The position numbers were made by a program, and so were the translations under genes. From Anoxynatronum buryatiense (GTDB lineage Bacteria; Bacillota; Clostridia; Peptostreptococcales; Tindalliaceae), in the NCBI RefSeq assembly GCF_900182905.1, contig NZ_FXUF01000004.1:124001-188000 (forward strand): a DNA stretch of 64,000 nt, read 5' to 3'. Numbering within the stretch: position 1 is the first letter of the stretch; each line of letters opens with the position of its first letter. Below the pieces are notes generated by a model. It was given only the letters and a program-made list of their open reading frames with translations, did not search any database and had not been told where the DNA came from. Below, one piece after another: positions 33,984 through 42,166 of the stretch.

Positions 33984-36713
33984 ATGCTTAAGAAAAAAGT
34001 GTTTGTGAACGGAGTGCAGAGAAGTGTTGTTGTTGACCCGGAGGCGACGTTAGCGCAGCTGCTAAGAAAGCAAATGTGTTTGACAGGAACGAAGGTGGGA
34101 TGTGGGATTGGCGAATGTGGAAGTTGTTCAGTGATCATGGATGGCAAAGTTGTCAGATCCTGCATTATCAAAATGAAAAAAGTTCCCGATGACGCTAAAA
34201 TCATCACCATCGAAGGAGTGGGGACCCATGATCATCTGCATCCTCTGCAGCTTGCCTGGATGATTCATGGCGGCGCACAGTGCGGCTTCTGTACACCAGG
34301 ATTCATCGTATCGGCCAAAGCACTTCTTGAGGAAAATGCTACCCCTACTCGGGAAGATATCCGAAACTGGTTCCATAAGCATAAAAACATCTGTCGTTGT
34401 ACTGGGTATAAGCAGTTGGTGGATGCAGTCATGGATGCAGCAAAAATGATGCGAGGTGAAATTAGAAAGGAAGATTTGTGGTTTGAGTTAAAAGACGGCG
34501 ACAGTCTGCTGGGTTCTTCAGCGGTGCGTCCATCAGCCATTGCGAAGGTTACCGGTACATGGGATTACGGCGCAGATCTAGGGCTGAAGCTTCCGGAAAA
34601 CACCTTGCATATCAAGCTGGTACAAGCAACAGTTTCACATGCGAATATCCTCTCGATTGATACATCAGAGGCTGAAAAAATGCCAGGTGTTTTCAAAGTC
34701 ATCACTTGGAAAGATGTGCCCGGTACCAATAGAATTAATGGCCTGGCATTCCCGCAAAACAAAGGTGACGGAAAAGAAAGACCCATTCTTAATGATAAAA
34801 AAGTTTTTCAGTTTGGCGATGCAATCGCCATGGTGCTTGCTGATACACCAACACAAGCTGAAGAAGCTGCAAAAACCGTTAAGATTGAGTTGGAAGAATT
34901 GCCAGCCTACATGAGTGCGCCTGAAGCCATGGCGGAGGATGCAATCGAAATTCATCCAGGAACGCCGAATGTGTATTTTTCAACGCAGCGAGTGAAGGGT
35001 GAGGAGACAGCCCCATTAATGGACAGCCTTCCCTATGTAATTGAAGATGATTTTTATGTGGGTAGACAGCCGCACCTTGTGTTGGAACCTGATGTCGGAT
35101 TTGCCTATATCGATGAAAAAGGCGTCTTAAATGTACACTCCAAAAGTATTGCCATGCACTTTCACCACTTGATGACAGCAGAAGGCATTGGAGTTGCTCC
35201 AGAGAAGTTTGTGATTGTACAGAATCCCACAGGTGCAACCTTCGGGTATAAATTCAGTCCTACAAATGAAGCGCTGCTTGGTGTTGCAGCCCTTGTGGCC
35301 CAAAGACCGGTCTTTCTGGAATTTAACATGTATCAACAGATCACTTATACCGGAAAACGTTCGCCCTTCTTTATTAATCTGAAGCTTGGAGCAGATAAAA
35401 ATGGCAAACTGGTGGCCATGGAATCTGACTACTCCATCGACCACGGTCCCTACTGCGAGTTTGGCGACCTGCTTGCCATGAGAGGCACCCAGTTTATTGG
35501 TGCGGGTTACAACATCCCCAATATCCGCGGGGAAGGCAGAACTGTTGCCACCAACCATGCCTGGGGTTCAGCGTTTAGATCTTACGGATCTCCCCAGAGC
35601 TTATTCGCGTCAGAAACCCTGGTGGATATGCTGGCTGAAAAAATAGGGATGGATCCCCTGGAATTTAGATATTTGAATGTCTATCGCGAAGGTTCCACAA
35701 CGCCAACGGGCTGTGCTCCTGATGTTATTGCCTTCCCGCAAGCTATTGATACGCTCCGACCACTTTACAAAGAAGCGAAGGAACGGGCAAAAGCCAAGAA
35801 TGATAAGGGCGGAGACATCAAGTATGGAATCGGGGTATCGTTGAATATGTACGGCTGCGGTCTTGACGGGGCTGATGCTTCAGAAGCATGGGTAGAGCTG
35901 ACGCCAGAAGGAGTCACCGTGGGGAACACCTGGGAAGACCATGGTCAGGGAGCTGATATGGGAACCTTAACCTTCGCACATGAAGCTTTGCGGCCAATAG
36001 GTATCAAACCAGATCAAATCAAACTGGTCATGAATGACATGGAGTTCACACCAAACAGCGGACCATCAGGCGGCAGTCGCCAAAATGTGGTTACCGGTAA
36101 TGCCATCAAGGCGGGATGCCAAAACCTGCTGGCTGCGATGAAAAAACCGGAGGGTACCTATAGAACCTATGATGAGATGGTCGCAGAAAACCTGCCCCTC
36201 AGGTATGAAGGGAAATGGTCTGCACCGAATACAGCATGCGATGTGGCAACCGGGCAGGGAGATCCTTTCTCAACCTATATGTATGGCGTGCTATTAGCCG
36301 AAGTGGCGGTGGACACAACAACGGGCAAAACAAAGGTTGAAAAACTGACAATGGTATCGGATTGCGGAACCATTACCAACAAGCTGGTTCTGGAAGGGCA
36401 AATCTATGGTGGCCTTGTTCAGGGAATCGGTCTGGCGCTGAGTGAGGATTTTGAAGACCTGAAAAAACATACCACTCTAACGGGCTGTGGAATTCCTCAG
36501 ACCAAAGATGCGCCAGATGATATGGTCATCATTCATCAGGAGACTCCAAGACCCAATGGTCCATATGGGGCATCTGGAGCTGGCGAAATGCCACTATCAG
36601 CACCTCATGCAGCCATCGCCAATGCCATCTACAATGCCTGCAGTGTACGTATCAAGCGATTACCTGCATATCCGGAAAAGGTACTTGCTGGTTTAAAGGA
36701 ACTGAATCAATAA
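33984..36713 (+). CDS. Molybdenum hydroxylase, aldehyde oxidoreductase/xanthine dehydrogenase type, single chain
   Basis: A 909-residue enzyme with the layout of Desulfovibrio aldehyde oxidoreductase: plant-type [2Fe-2S] domain (residues 1-80, CGIGECGSC), second [2Fe-2S] domain (80-160, CGFCTPG and CRCTG), then a linker and the molybdopterin domains (about 190-909). There is no FAD domain. Mo-site features include GATFGYKFSPT, FRSYGSPQ, GPSGGSRQN and, near the C-terminus, GASGAGEMPLSAPHAA with the base-catalyst glutamate. It hydroxylates an aldehyde or N-heterocycle and passes electrons to a partner, probably the next gene product. AAAGGAGG precedes the ATG. The AT-rich codon use differs from the flanking genes. 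The substrate is unknown. Confidence 0.93.
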   Translation: MLKKKVFVNGVQRSVVVDPEATLAQLLRKQMCLTGTKVGCGIGECGSCSVIMDGKVVRSCIIKMKKVPDDAKIITIEGVGTHDHLHPLQLAWMIHGGAQCGFCTPGFIVSAKALLEENATPTREDIRNWFHKHKNICRCTGYKQLVDAVMDAAKMMRGEIRKEDLWFELKDGDSLLGSSAVRPSAIAKVTGTWDYGADLGLKLPENTLHIKLVQATVSHANILSIDTSEAEKMPGVFKVITWKDVPGTNRINGLAFPQNKGDGKERPILNDKKVFQFGDAIAMVLADTPTQAEEAAKTVKIELEELPAYMSAPEAMAEDAIEIHPGTPNVYFSTQRVKGEETAPLMDSLPYVIEDDFYVGRQPHLVLEPDVGFAYIDEKGVLNVHSKSIAMHFHHLMTAEGIGVAPEKFVIVQNPTGATFGYKFSPTNEALLGVAALVAQRPVFLEFNMYQQITYTGKRSPFFINLKLGADKNGKLVAMESDYSIDHGPYCEFGDLLAMRGTQFIGAGYNIPNIRGEGRTVATNHAWGSAFRSYGSPQSLFASETLVDMLAEKIGMDPLEFRYLNVYREGSTTPTGCAPDVIAFPQAIDTLRPLYKEAKERAKAKNDKGGDIKYGIGVSLNMYGCGLDGADASEAWVELTPEGVTVGNTWEDHGQGADMGTLTFAHEALRPIGIKPDQIKLVMNDMEFTPNSGPSGGSRQNVVTGNAIKAGCQNLLAAMKKPEGTYRTYDEMVAENLPLRYEGKWSAPNTACDVATGQGDPFSTYMYGVLLAEVAVDTTTGKTKVEKLTMVSDCGTITNKLVLEGQIYGGLVQGIGLALSEDFEDLKKHTTLTGCGIPQTKDAPDDMVIIHQETPRPNGPYGASGAGEMPLSAPHAAIANAIYNACSVRIKRLPAYPEKVLAGLKELNQ

Positions 36714-36758
36714 GCTGTGATTAAGGGCATGAGCACACTAAAGGTTGTTTAAAAATAT

Positions 36759-36817
36759 GGAATTGAGAATGTACTTTTGCTTGCTGAGAAGCAAAGAAAG
36801 TTCTCAATTCCTCTTTT
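36759..36817 (+). terminator. Intra-operon terminator-like hairpin
   Basis: GGAATTGAGAA (36759-36769) pairs perfectly with TTCTCAATTCC (36801-36811), with an inner TTTGCTT/AAGCAAA stem and a T-rich end. It lies between the hydroxylase and the electron-transfer gene, and may keep hydroxylase message in excess. Confidence 0.7.
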
Positions 36818-36836
36818 TAAATAGGAGGCGAAGTTC

Positions 36837-39188
36837 ATGGATTTAGAAAAACTGCTGGAAACAGGAGAGCGATGTATTCATAATGAACCACCGGCCTGTA
36901 TGGCGGGCTGTCCGGTTCATTTGGATGTCATCGCTTTCATGACAGAAATCGAAAACGGAGACTTTAAAAAAGCCTACAAACTCATGGAAAATAGGATTCC
37001 ATTTGCACGAATAATCGGGATGATTTGTGATCACCCATGCGAAAACCTTTGTGTCAGAGGGGAGATTGACAGTGCGGTGAGCATATCAGATCTTGAAAAA
37101 GCTGCCATACGCCATGGATACACTGCCTCCAAACGTTTATTGGCACTGCCGAAGACAAAGGGCAAGGTAGCCATTGTGGGAGGCGGTATCGGCGGAATGA
37201 CCGCAGCCTATGAGTTGGATAAAAAAGGATACCAAGTAACGCTTTATGAAAAACAGGAAAGATTAGGTGGGCGCATTTGGTCTTATGAAGGGCACGAACT
37301 GGTGAAGGAAGTTATCGAAGAAGAGCTTCAGATAATGATGAAACTGAATATTCGGGTGAAACTAAACACTGCTATTAATCAACAAAATTTGGAAGACATC
37401 ATTCAGGACTATGATGCAGTGTTCCTGGGGACGGGTTCATGGGAGAAAAAAATGCAGATCAATCCGGTTACCTTTCAGGTGGAAAACACGTCATTGTTTG
37501 CCGGCGGGGAACTTGAGGACAATCGGCGGTCGATGATTTATGCTGCCAGCTCGGGAAAAAGAGCAGCCATATCGATTGATAGATACATCCGAAAAGTTTC
37601 ACTTACAGCATCGAGGGAAAGGGAAGGGGCTTTTGTTACGCCTTTGAAACTTAAGACAGAAGAGGTCGAAGTGGTGAATAGAGTGAATAAAACAATGGAT
37701 GTGTATACGGGAATCGAAGCTGTTGATGAAGCGGCCAGGTGCTTGAAATGCCAGTGCATCGAGTGTATTAAGCCCTGCAGCCATATGAAACGGTTTAATG
37801 TTTCGCCAGATGCCTATGCGAGGCAGATCAATCACAATGAGCGAATTATTCTGGGAACCCACTATGCCAATAAAATGATTAACGCCTGTACGCTTTGTGG
37901 ATTATGCAAGGAACAGTGTTTTTTGGATATCAGCATGAAAGACGTCATACAGGAAACCAGAGAAAGTATGGTAGAGAAAAATAAAATGCCTGTGTCTGCC
38001 CATGATTTCGCATTGAAGGACATGAAATTCAGTAATAGTCATCGGTTTTCAATGTTTCGAAAACAACCAAGCAAAGAACAGTCAAAAGATTCCTTCTATT
38101 ATCCGTTGATTTCCTATTCGAAATATGTGCAGGGCCTCTACAGAGGTACTGGTAAAACAGCTTATCTCTTTTATCCGGGATGCCAGTTGCCGGCGTCACA
38201 TCCTGATAAAATTGGAGAAATATACAAATATCTAGTAGCACACATGTGGGAGGATGTGGGCATTTATTTGGGGTGTTGCGGTGCTCCGGCAGCCTGGGCA
38301 GGCAGGCAGGAGTTGATGGATGAAACCATTCAGTACATCAAAGAGACTTGGGCAGAAATGGATCATCCCACCTTTATACTGGCTTGCCCAAGTTGCTGCA
38401 GCATATTTAAAAAACATCTGCCAGAAATCAATTACATCTCACTTTGGGAAGTGTTTGATAAGCACGGGCTTCCCAACAATGACAGGATCACCCATGAACA
38501 TACACTCAATATACATGATGCCTGCGCCACAAGATATGATCAACGTATCCACCAGAGTATCCGAAAGATTGTCACCTCATTGGGGTACGATATCCAGGAA
38601 TTAAAGTATCAACAGGATAAAACGAAGTGTTGTGGGTATGGCGGTCTGGTTTATTATGCCAACCGGGAACAAGCAAAAGACTTTATTGATGACAGAATTG
38701 ATGAAAGCACTAATGACCTGCTGGTGTATTGTGCCATGTGCAAAGATTTATTCGTTAGCAGTGGTAAAAGAACCTATCATATTTTGGACTTGATTTATGG
38801 GACGGATCAGGAAGATGCTGGCATGAAAAAAATGCCAACACTGTCCCAGCGTCATCAAAACAGAGCAAACGTCAAACGCTGGCTTCTAAAGGAGATTTGG
38901 GGTGAAGAGGAGAAAATGGATCATACAAAAGCACGGAATTATGAACTAGTGATTTCGGAAGAAGTGATTGAACTCATGGAAGACAGATATATCCTATTTG
39001 AAGATATTGAGAAAGTGATTGACAGTGCGCGAATAAACAAAGAGCGCTTCCATAATCCGGCAGACAATAGCTATCTGGCAAGACTGCGACTGGAAAATGT
39101 CACCTACTGGGTAAGGTATGAAGAAAGCGGGGGAAAAATTGTTGTCAACCGTGTATACAGCCACAGAATGGAAGTTGTGGAGGGATGA
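36837..39188 (+). CDS. Flavin/Fe-S electron-transfer protein with GltD-like and CCG (HdrB-like) domains
   Basis: A 783-residue fusion. Residues 1-100 carry a GltD-type double [4Fe-4S] domain (CMAGCPVHLD, CDHPCENLCVRG). Residues about 107-250 form an FAD/NAD(P) fold (VAIVGGGIGGMTAAYEL). A further cysteine cluster follows (CLKCQCIECIKPC, then CTLCGLCKEQC). Residues about 440-640 form a CCG domain pair (CCGAPAAWAG and KCCGYGG), as in HdrB/GlpC. The tail from about 690 is a small extra domain. It matches the pyridine nucleotide-disulfide oxidoreductase/dicluster family that accompanies this hydroxylase type in Desulfovibrio (DVU1558-like, from memory). It probably moves electrons between the hydroxylase and NAD(P) or thiols. 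Confidence 0.82.
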   Translation: MDLEKLLETGERCIHNEPPACMAGCPVHLDVIAFMTEIENGDFKKAYKLMENRIPFARIIGMICDHPCENLCVRGEIDSAVSISDLEKAAIRHGYTASKRLLALPKTKGKVAIVGGGIGGMTAAYELDKKGYQVTLYEKQERLGGRIWSYEGHELVKEVIEEELQIMMKLNIRVKLNTAINQQNLEDIIQDYDAVFLGTGSWEKKMQINPVTFQVENTSLFAGGELEDNRRSMIYAASSGKRAAISIDRYIRKVSLTASREREGAFVTPLKLKTEEVEVVNRVNKTMDVYTGIEAVDEAARCLKCQCIECIKPCSHMKRFNVSPDAYARQINHNERIILGTHYANKMINACTLCGLCKEQCFLDISMKDVIQETRESMVEKNKMPVSAHDFALKDMKFSNSHRFSMFRKQPSKEQSKDSFYYPLISYSKYVQGLYRGTGKTAYLFYPGCQLPASHPDKIGEIYKYLVAHMWEDVGIYLGCCGAPAAWAGRQELMDETIQYIKETWAEMDHPTFILACPSCCSIFKKHLPEINYISLWEVFDKHGLPNNDRITHEHTLNIHDACATRYDQRIHQSIRKIVTSLGYDIQELKYQQDKTKCCGYGGLVYYANREQAKDFIDDRIDESTNDLLVYCAMCKDLFVSSGKRTYHILDLIYGTDQEDAGMKKMPTLSQRHQNRANVKRWLLKEIWGEEEKMDHTKARNYELVISEEVIELMEDRYILFEDIEKVIDSARINKERFHNPADNSYLARLRLENVTYWVRYEESGGKIVVNRVYSHRMEVVEG

Positions 39189-39190
39189 TC

Positions 39191-39424
39191 ATGAATGAAC
39201 AAAACAATCAAAAAGAAGATGGAGAACAAAAAGAGCATGATCATCAATGGATGTGTGATAAATGTCATGAGAAGCTGGAAATGAGCAAAGTAAGGGTGCG
39301 CTATCTTGACGGCAATTTCGAGGTGGATCTTTTGAGATGTCCAACCTGCCGAATGGTCTTCATTGGTGAAGAGCTTGCTCTTGGAAAAATGCTGGAAATT
39401 GAAAAGGGACTGGAGGATAAGTAA
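39191..39424 (+). CDS. Small double-CxxC redox protein (DVU1557-like)
   Basis: A 77-residue protein. After an acidic, polar N-terminus it has CDKCHEKLEMSKVRVRYLDG and then CPTC, two CxxC pairs that could bind a metal (rubredoxin- or zinc-ribbon-like). GGAGGG favours the ATG at 39191 rather than the one at 39185, which overlaps the previous stop. Its place between the dicluster protein and the methyltransferase matches the Desulfovibrio DVU1555-1559 gene set as I remember it. It may be a small electron carrier or a metallochaperone for the hydroxylase. Confidence 0.75.
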   Translation: MNEQNNQKEDGEQKEHDHQWMCDKCHEKLEMSKVRVRYLDGNFEVDLLRCPTCRMVFIGEELALGKMLEIEKGLEDK

Positions 39425-40159
39425 GTGAAGTGCTGTAATGTCTACGAGAATGATGCGATGAAAGAAGCGATGGGCGAAACACTGCGTCCGGGAGGGTTCA
39501 GCCTGACAGAAAAAGGAGTTGTGTTTTGTGGGTTTTCTGCGAAAGATTCAATTCTAGACGTTGGTTGCGGAAGAGGTGCGACAGTGGGTTATCTCTCTGA
39601 AAAACATGCCATTCAGGCCAGTGGGATTGACCCCTCTGAAAAACTGTTGGCCGATGCCAGACAGAACCACCCTGGGGGGCACTTTGTTACCGGGAAAGGA
39701 GAATCACTCCCCTTTAAGGATGAAAGCTTTCATGGCGTATTTGCAGAATGCACCCTTTCCCTGATGGACAATGTACACCTGGCGCTTAAAGAGGCGAGCC
39801 GGGTCTTGAAACCGAAAGGCTGGTTGATTATCACTGATGTGTATGCGAAAAGGCCGGCGTTTATCAATGAGTTAGAGGCATTTTCCTTTAATAGCTGCAT
39901 GAGGGGATTGCATGATGTGAATCTGTTCGAAAAAAATTTAAAAGCGCTGGGGTTTAGTATTGCCATGAAAGAAGACTGTAGCGAATTGTTGAAATCCCTA
40001 TTGGTAAACATCATCCTCACCCACGGATCCATGGGTGCTTTCTGGAGTAAAACCACTGATCAGTGTACAGAAGGCCATCGATTTCAGGCAATTCTGCAAG
40101 CATGCAAACCAGGGTATTTCATGATTATCGGAAGAAAAGGAGAAATACATCATGAATGA
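39425..40159 (+). CDS. SAM-dependent methyltransferase (DVU1556-like)
   Basis: A 244-residue class I methyltransferase. The SAM site is LDVGCGRGATVGYL, followed by GIDPSEKLLADAR, GKGESLPFKDESF and a late ASRVLKPKGWLIITD. The substrate is not evident. The start is GTG at 39425, eight bases after GGAGG, and directly abuts the preceding stop. The end overlaps the next gene by eight bases. Its constant company with this hydroxylase type suggests a role in cofactor or enzyme maturation (inference). Confidence 0.82.
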   Translation: MKCCNVYENDAMKEAMGETLRPGGFSLTEKGVVFCGFSAKDSILDVGCGRGATVGYLSEKHAIQASGIDPSEKLLADARQNHPGGHFVTGKGESLPFKDESFHGVFAECTLSLMDNVHLALKEASRVLKPKGWLIITDVYAKRPAFINELEAFSFNSCMRGLHDVNLFEKNLKALGFSIAMKEDCSELLKSLLVNIILTHGSMGAFWSKTTDQCTEGHRFQAILQACKPGYFMIIGRKGEIHHE

Positions 40160-40601
40160 AATTGAAATTAAAATGTTTCAGTTGGTTAATGCTGGATTTT
40201 GTTGTACCCAGGTCATGATGAAACTGGCACTGGAAGAAGAAGAAAAGGAAAACGAAGATTTGATCAGGGCTGTCGGTGGATTGTGCAAGGGGATTGGAGG
40301 CAGACAAAAAACATGTGGTGTCCTTACGGGAGGCATTGCAATTATTGGACTTTACGCAGGAAAGGGCAATGTCGCAGAATACCCCCAGAGTAATTATGGC
40401 AGCATGGTGGAAGACTACATCAACTGGTTTGAAGAAGTGTTTAAAAGCCTGGAATGTATGGATATTATCGGAGTACACAATTTTACAGATCATGAAAACA
40501 ATGTGTATCCATTAAAATGCGGAGATATACTTGTGAAGAGTTACGTGAAGCTTCAGGAAATACTCAAGGACTACGACTATGAATATGGGTGTAGAGAATG
40601 A
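40152..40601 (+). CDS. C-GCAxxG-C-C family redox protein (DVU1555-like)
   Basis: A 149-residue protein with the spaced cysteines of the C-GCAxxG-C-C family: FCCTQVMMKLA near residue 17, GGLCKGIGGRQKTCGVLTGG around 44-63, and later ECMDIIG and LKCGDI. These proteins are thought to bind a metal or act in redox chemistry. AAAGGAG precedes the ATG, and the gene overlaps the methyltransferase. Its stop overlaps the ATG of the decayed radical-SAM gene (ATGA). Confidence 0.8.
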   Translation: MNEIEIKMFQLVNAGFCCTQVMMKLALEEEEKENEDLIRAVGGLCKGIGGRQKTCGVLTGGIAIIGLYAGKGNVAEYPQSNYGSMVEDYINWFEEVFKSLECMDIIGVHNFTDHENNVYPLKCGDILVKSYVKLQEILKDYDYEYGCRE

Positions 40602-41049
40602 CCCAAGAGAAAACCTCGGGCAAATGCAACATACAGTTCTCGGGGGGAGAACCCACTATCAGAAATGACCTGCTCGTTATCATCAAAATGGGAACTGATA
40701 TCAACGGCTCAGAGGCTGTGCACTGTTCGCCATAAAAGTGAAGATTATTGAGAATTGCATCAAGCACGACATCGGCGTGGTACTGGCTCCAACCATCGTT
40801 AGGGGTGTCAATGAAGATCAGATCGGCGGGATCATTGATTTTGCATCGGAGCGGGTACCTGGGATAAGAGGCGTGCATTTTCAACCTGCCAGTTACTTTG
40901 GGAGAATGCCCGTTGTTCCAACAGATGAAGACCGGGTAACACTGCCGGAAGTCATAGAGGCAATTGAAAGGCAGACTCAAGGAAGAGTCGACCGAGATAG
41001 CTTCTGTCCCCCGGGGTGCGAGAATATCTTTAAGAAGGGAATGTCACAG
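40598..41049 (+). pseudogene. Decayed radical-SAM (TrsS-like) gene
   Basis: Two out-of-frame pieces of one radical-SAM protein remain. The first (40598-40735) reads CNIQFSGGEPTIRNDLLVII and then a stop. The second, open from 40699, reads LRGCALFAIKVKIIENC, GVVLAPTIVRGVN, GVHFQPASYFGR and ends SFCPPGCEN. In the family these segments are joined by about 45-50 residues that are missing here, and the N-terminal CxxxCxxC cluster-binding region is also absent. The gene therefore shows an N-terminal loss, an internal deletion and a frameshift. The second piece runs in frame into xdhC. The parent resembles the radical SAM (seleno)protein TrsS found in this gene set. Confidence 0.78.
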
Positions 41050-42105
41050 ATGCAGGACATATTTGAATGGATCTATGAATGTTTAACCCGGAAAGAAAGC
41101 TTTGTACTGGCAACATTTATCAAAAAAAACGGTTCGCCTCATCGGGAAGAAAGCAAAAAAATGCTGATTAGGAAAGATTTTTCGATTTACGGAACCATTG
41201 GCGGAGGATTGGTGGAAGCGCTAACCATTCAATTATCTGCAAAGATGTTCCAAAGGAGGGGAAGCATCCTTGAAGACTTCAGTAAGTCTCACAAGGATGT
41301 TGAGATTCTAGAGAGGGTTTGCGGAGGTAATACAACTGTTTTGCTGGAATATGTAGACTGCGATGACGTTCAAACAGTAGAACTGTACCAAAAAGCACTA
41401 ATGCTTAAAAAAGAGGGTGCAGGTCTGTTCCTGATAACAAAAATAGAGAAAAACCATCGAAAAGCGGGGAGTTTGTCTAAATGGATTTGCACCGAAACGG
41501 GCTTCTTTGGCTCTGAAAATGAAGAAGTACAGAGTGTGATCAAGCATATAAGGGAAAATGGTGAGCATGTGAACATGCAGGTACTATTAGTGGCAGATGA
41601 AACGTATTTAATAGAACCTTATTTAAATGATGAGCTTGCCTGCATTATAGGGGCAGGTCATGTGGCACAAAAAATTGCAGAACTAGCAAAAATGATTGGA
41701 CTTAAGGTTGTGATCATCGATGATCGGGAAGAATTTGCCAATAAAGAAAGATTCAATATGGCTGACGAGATTATCGTCATCCCTTCATTTGAAAACTTGA
41801 CAGATCATTATACGGTTAATCGTAATAGCTACGTAATCATTGTCACGCGGGGACACGACTACGATCAGGATGTCCTATCGCAAATGCTGAAAACAGATGC
41901 AAAATACATCGGCATGATAGGAAGTTTGAATAAGCGGGAATATGTCTACAAAAATCTGTTGGATGAGGGCTTTACACTGAAAGATCTGGAAAGGGTTTAC
42001 GCTCCAATCGGGCTGAAAATTGACGCGGATACTCCTGAGGAAATTGCAATCAGCATTGCCGCGGAATTGATCAAAGTAAAACGGAATTCGGGAGATATCA
42101 AATGA
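41050..42105 (+). CDS. XdhC/CoxI-family molybdenum hydroxylase maturation factor
   Basis: A 351-residue protein of the XdhC family, which binds molybdopterin cofactor and inserts it, sulfurated, into Mo hydroxylases. Conserved parts are FIKKNGSPHREESKKML, GTIGGGLVEAL, the Rossmann-like IIGAGHVAQKIAELA, VTRGHDYDQDVL and GMIGSLNKR, ending APIGLKIDADTPEEIAISIAAEL. The frame is open upstream into the radical-SAM remnant, giving an apparent fusion from GTG 40738. GGGA nine bases before the ATG at 41050 marks the real start. It presumably matures the hydroxylase at 33984. Confidence 0.88.
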   Translation: MQDIFEWIYECLTRKESFVLATFIKKNGSPHREESKKMLIRKDFSIYGTIGGGLVEALTIQLSAKMFQRRGSILEDFSKSHKDVEILERVCGGNTTVLLEYVDCDDVQTVELYQKALMLKKEGAGLFLITKIEKNHRKAGSLSKWICTETGFFGSENEEVQSVIKHIRENGEHVNMQVLLVADETYLIEPYLNDELACIIGAGHVAQKIAELAKMIGLKVVIIDDREEFANKERFNMADEIIVIPSFENLTDHYTVNRNSYVIIVTRGHDYDQDVLSQMLKTDAKYIGMIGSLNKREYVYKNLLDEGFTLKDLERVYAPIGLKIDADTPEEIAISIAAELIKVKRNSGDIK

Positions 42106-42166
42106 GCGGCAAGGCACGTCAAGGATGCCAATCATCCAGACAGTGTGATAAAGGAGTCGTTACATA

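Noticed and set aside
41661-41678. Second sigma-54 promoter inside xdhC
   Set aside because: TGGCAC and TTGCA are present but the spacer is six bases rather than five, and the site lies in conserved coding sequence.
40738-42105. A true radical-SAM/XdhC fusion protein
   Set aside because: The N-terminal part lacks the start and the cluster-binding region of the radical-SAM protein, and a ribosome site precedes an ATG at 41050 that gives a complete XdhC.
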